Assembly: GCA_907163375.1 (NCBI GenBank)
Contig: CAJQUW010014767.1
Coordinates: 7,501-71,500 of the forward strand
Origin: Prostheceraeus crozeri
Taxonomy: Eukaryota; Platyhelminthes; Polycladida; Euryleptidae
DNA length: 64,000 bases
Direction: 5' to 3'
The notes under the pieces: generated by a model
The model's input: the letters and a program-made list of their open reading frames with translations, nothing else
Databases searched by the model: none
Told to the model about the DNA's origin: nothing
Made by a program: the position numbers and the translations under genes
Shown: piece by piece, positions 62,161-64,000 of the stretch
Layout of the letters: each line of letters starts with the position of its first letter
Numbering within the stretch: position 1 is the stretch's first letter

Positions 62161-64000
62161 TGACAATCAGCCGAGAGAAGATGAAGACATTAATTCTGCT
62201 ACTCAAACAAATCTACTAGACGAGACCAATCCTCCTTCAAAAAAATCAAAAACAACAGCAAAGTATTCAGAATGAAGTCAACGAATTGACTTTAAAAAGA
62301 TAAGTAGAGAAAATTAAAGAGAAAACGATGCACGATTGGCACGATATTCTGGAAAGGAGAAAGGTGTCCTACTGGCACAAGTTGCGAAATGAACAGACAG
62401 CTCAAATGTACGAAAAATGGGTGGACAGAGAAAATCCAGTGCTACCGATGAAATTCAGAATAAAACAAATAAAGAATGAACCAAAAGAAGAAACCAATAT
62501 TCGAACAAATGTCGCAATGCAGAGAATGAATGGTGAAATTCAAATTCTACACTCGAGATCAGAAAAACACTTGAAAAAAGTGACTGATTGTGACTCTCAA
62601 ATGATCAACATCATAAACGACTCTTCAGTAGGAATTGTTAGTTGAATTGTTAGGAATTGTTAGGAACAAAAAGTTATTACAAAAGTGGTCGTATCGTACG
62701 TATCGTACAACCGTTGGAGATATACTAAATCCTGGTTATTGGATTGCGAAAAACGTTATGGAACAGACACGATTAAATCTAATAACACTAGCAGCGTGAA
62801 CACTGCCACTAGACCGACTGTGAGGAAGACTTATGCAACAGTGGCTAAAACTGATATGCATAACCAGTTTCAAACAATTCAGAAAATGCAACAATACAAT
62901 TATCACTCTGATTCTCGACATTTCCAAAGAAGAGATCAATTCAAGCCAATTCGAAATTATCGAGGCTCAACTAACACAAATCATCGATATCAACAACGTG
63001 GATTCAATCACTAGCATCAACATTTTTTCCACAACACTAAACGAGAGATGATTTTCAAACATTTAAAAATGCTCATTTGAACTCAAGAGAACATCACAAT
63101 ACGCAAAATATGAGAGAATCCTCAAAATCTCCACATTCATAATCCCCAAAATCATTTTTTAAGGGGAGGCAAACTGAATCCTACGAGGAGAATACCTCAA
63201 CAGAAAGCAATGACACGAATGAAATATCGGTATGTGTAAAGCCAAAAATAATCAATCTATCTCATCGACCATTAAACGAAGCAGAAATCGAACTATTGTC
63301 AAAGGGTCTCAAATTTGCTCCACGTGAAAATATTAGTGAGCTTTCATTAGATATCAAAACTTACACGAGACGTTTAAGACTCTCCGAATTTTTTCACTAC
63401 TGTAACAAACGATGTCAGCCTAGTCCAAAACCATTCTAATTTTAATATACTCCAAAAGGGAGAAACCACTTATTGGATACTTTATATGAGACTATAGAAT
63501 CTGTTGATATTAAGAGTGACAATAAGAAAATCAAAGATAATCTTTCTATATAAGAAAAAAATGCATTACGTAACTGATCGTCCGATAAGAATATAATTAT
63601 CAAGGAAGCTGATAAGGGAGGAGCCATGGTTATCATGAACAAGGACTTTCATGAAATGCATATACAAACTATGTTGGGTGACACAAATTTCTATTCAAAA
63701 ACGAATGAAAATGCCGATGCAAAGTCAATTCTGAAAATAAAAAGGCTGATTAGATGTCAAATATCTCAAAATCTTACAACGAAAGAAAATGATTACTTAA
63801 TCAAATTTGAAATAGAGAGAGGAATTTCTACCGTCTATCCAAAATCCATAAATACTCATCTATCAAAAAGTCAATCCATGAGCAAAATTCTGAATACATA
63901 CAAAGTATCAACCCCCTGATTTGACTTTTCGACCAATTGTTGGTGGACCCAATTCTCCGACACAACGTTTGAGCAATTTTTTGGATATCTTATTAAAACC
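62161..64000 (+). mobile_element. Penelope-like element 5, 5' part, runs off the window
   Basis: N-terminal region with MHDWHDILERRKVSYWHKLR (62328 onward), a Gln/Asn/Arg-rich segment (62685-63014), then LSKGLKFAPRENISELSLDI, TRRLRLSEFFHY (63290-63400), IIIKEADKGGAMVIMNKD (63590-63650) and LTFRPIVGGPNSPT just before the end. It is the same family as element 3 and supplies the 5' part that the others lack. Broken several times; the reverse-transcriptase core lies beyond 64000. Confidence 0.8.

Overview
The window is a piece of a metazoan nuclear genome, AT-rich and packed with transposable elements. No host protein-coding gene, rRNA or tRNA was recognised. The mix (Polinton/Maverick, Penelope-like, piggyBac, hAT, PIF/Harbinger, IS630/Tc1 and LINE) points to an invertebrate or basal deuterostome, probably aquatic. 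The sequence does not allow a firmer placement.

Layout. 1-5805 holds only G and T, has no A or C, and gets more G-rich to the right; it looks like an assembly or sequencing artefact, or else a very odd satellite. 5806-12440 is a decayed, incomplete Polinton (copy A) that abuts a LINE endonuclease remnant (12440-13015). 13016-16455 is gene-free. 16456-34111 is a second, nearly whole Polinton (copy B, 17.66 kb). It has ~0.6 kb terminal inverted repeats starting AG and ending CT, and a perfect 6-bp target duplication (actgcg). It carries protein-primed DNA polymerase B, a packaging ATPase, major and minor capsid proteins, adenain-type protease, a pVI-like and a pX-like protein, a fibre-like coiled-coil protein, a possible sliding clamp, a membrane protein, and a single reading frame joining a phospholipase A2 domain to the integrase. 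That is an adintovirus-like gene set. It looks young, with about two breaks.

34552-44945 is a piggyBac element bounded by TTAA. It contains a hAT element (34941-38996, TSD gataaaac) and an IS630/Tc1-type remnant that is itself split by a Penelope-like element (41542-43539, 13-bp TSD). Next is a second IS630/Tc1-type remnant split by a complete PIF/Harbinger element (45143-49489, TSD aat) with transposase and Myb genes. 49965-53160 is a decayed Penelope-like element split by a 5'-truncated LINE. A deleted Tc1 (53355-53900) follows. 54897-58035 is a 1.42-kb-armed inverted dimer of a Penelope-like element whose arms each end in a hammerhead ribozyme motif. A decayed hAT (59386-61236) and two head-to-head Penelope-like elements (61400-64000) finish the window.

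The most unusual signal is a family of tiny palindromes (4-6 bp stems, mostly 3-nt loops such as GAA/TTC/AAA) scattered through both Polinton copies. They supply the stop codons of several genes, occur in frame inside the polymerase and other proteins, form the linker of the phospholipase-integrase fusion, and show compensatory stem changes between copies.
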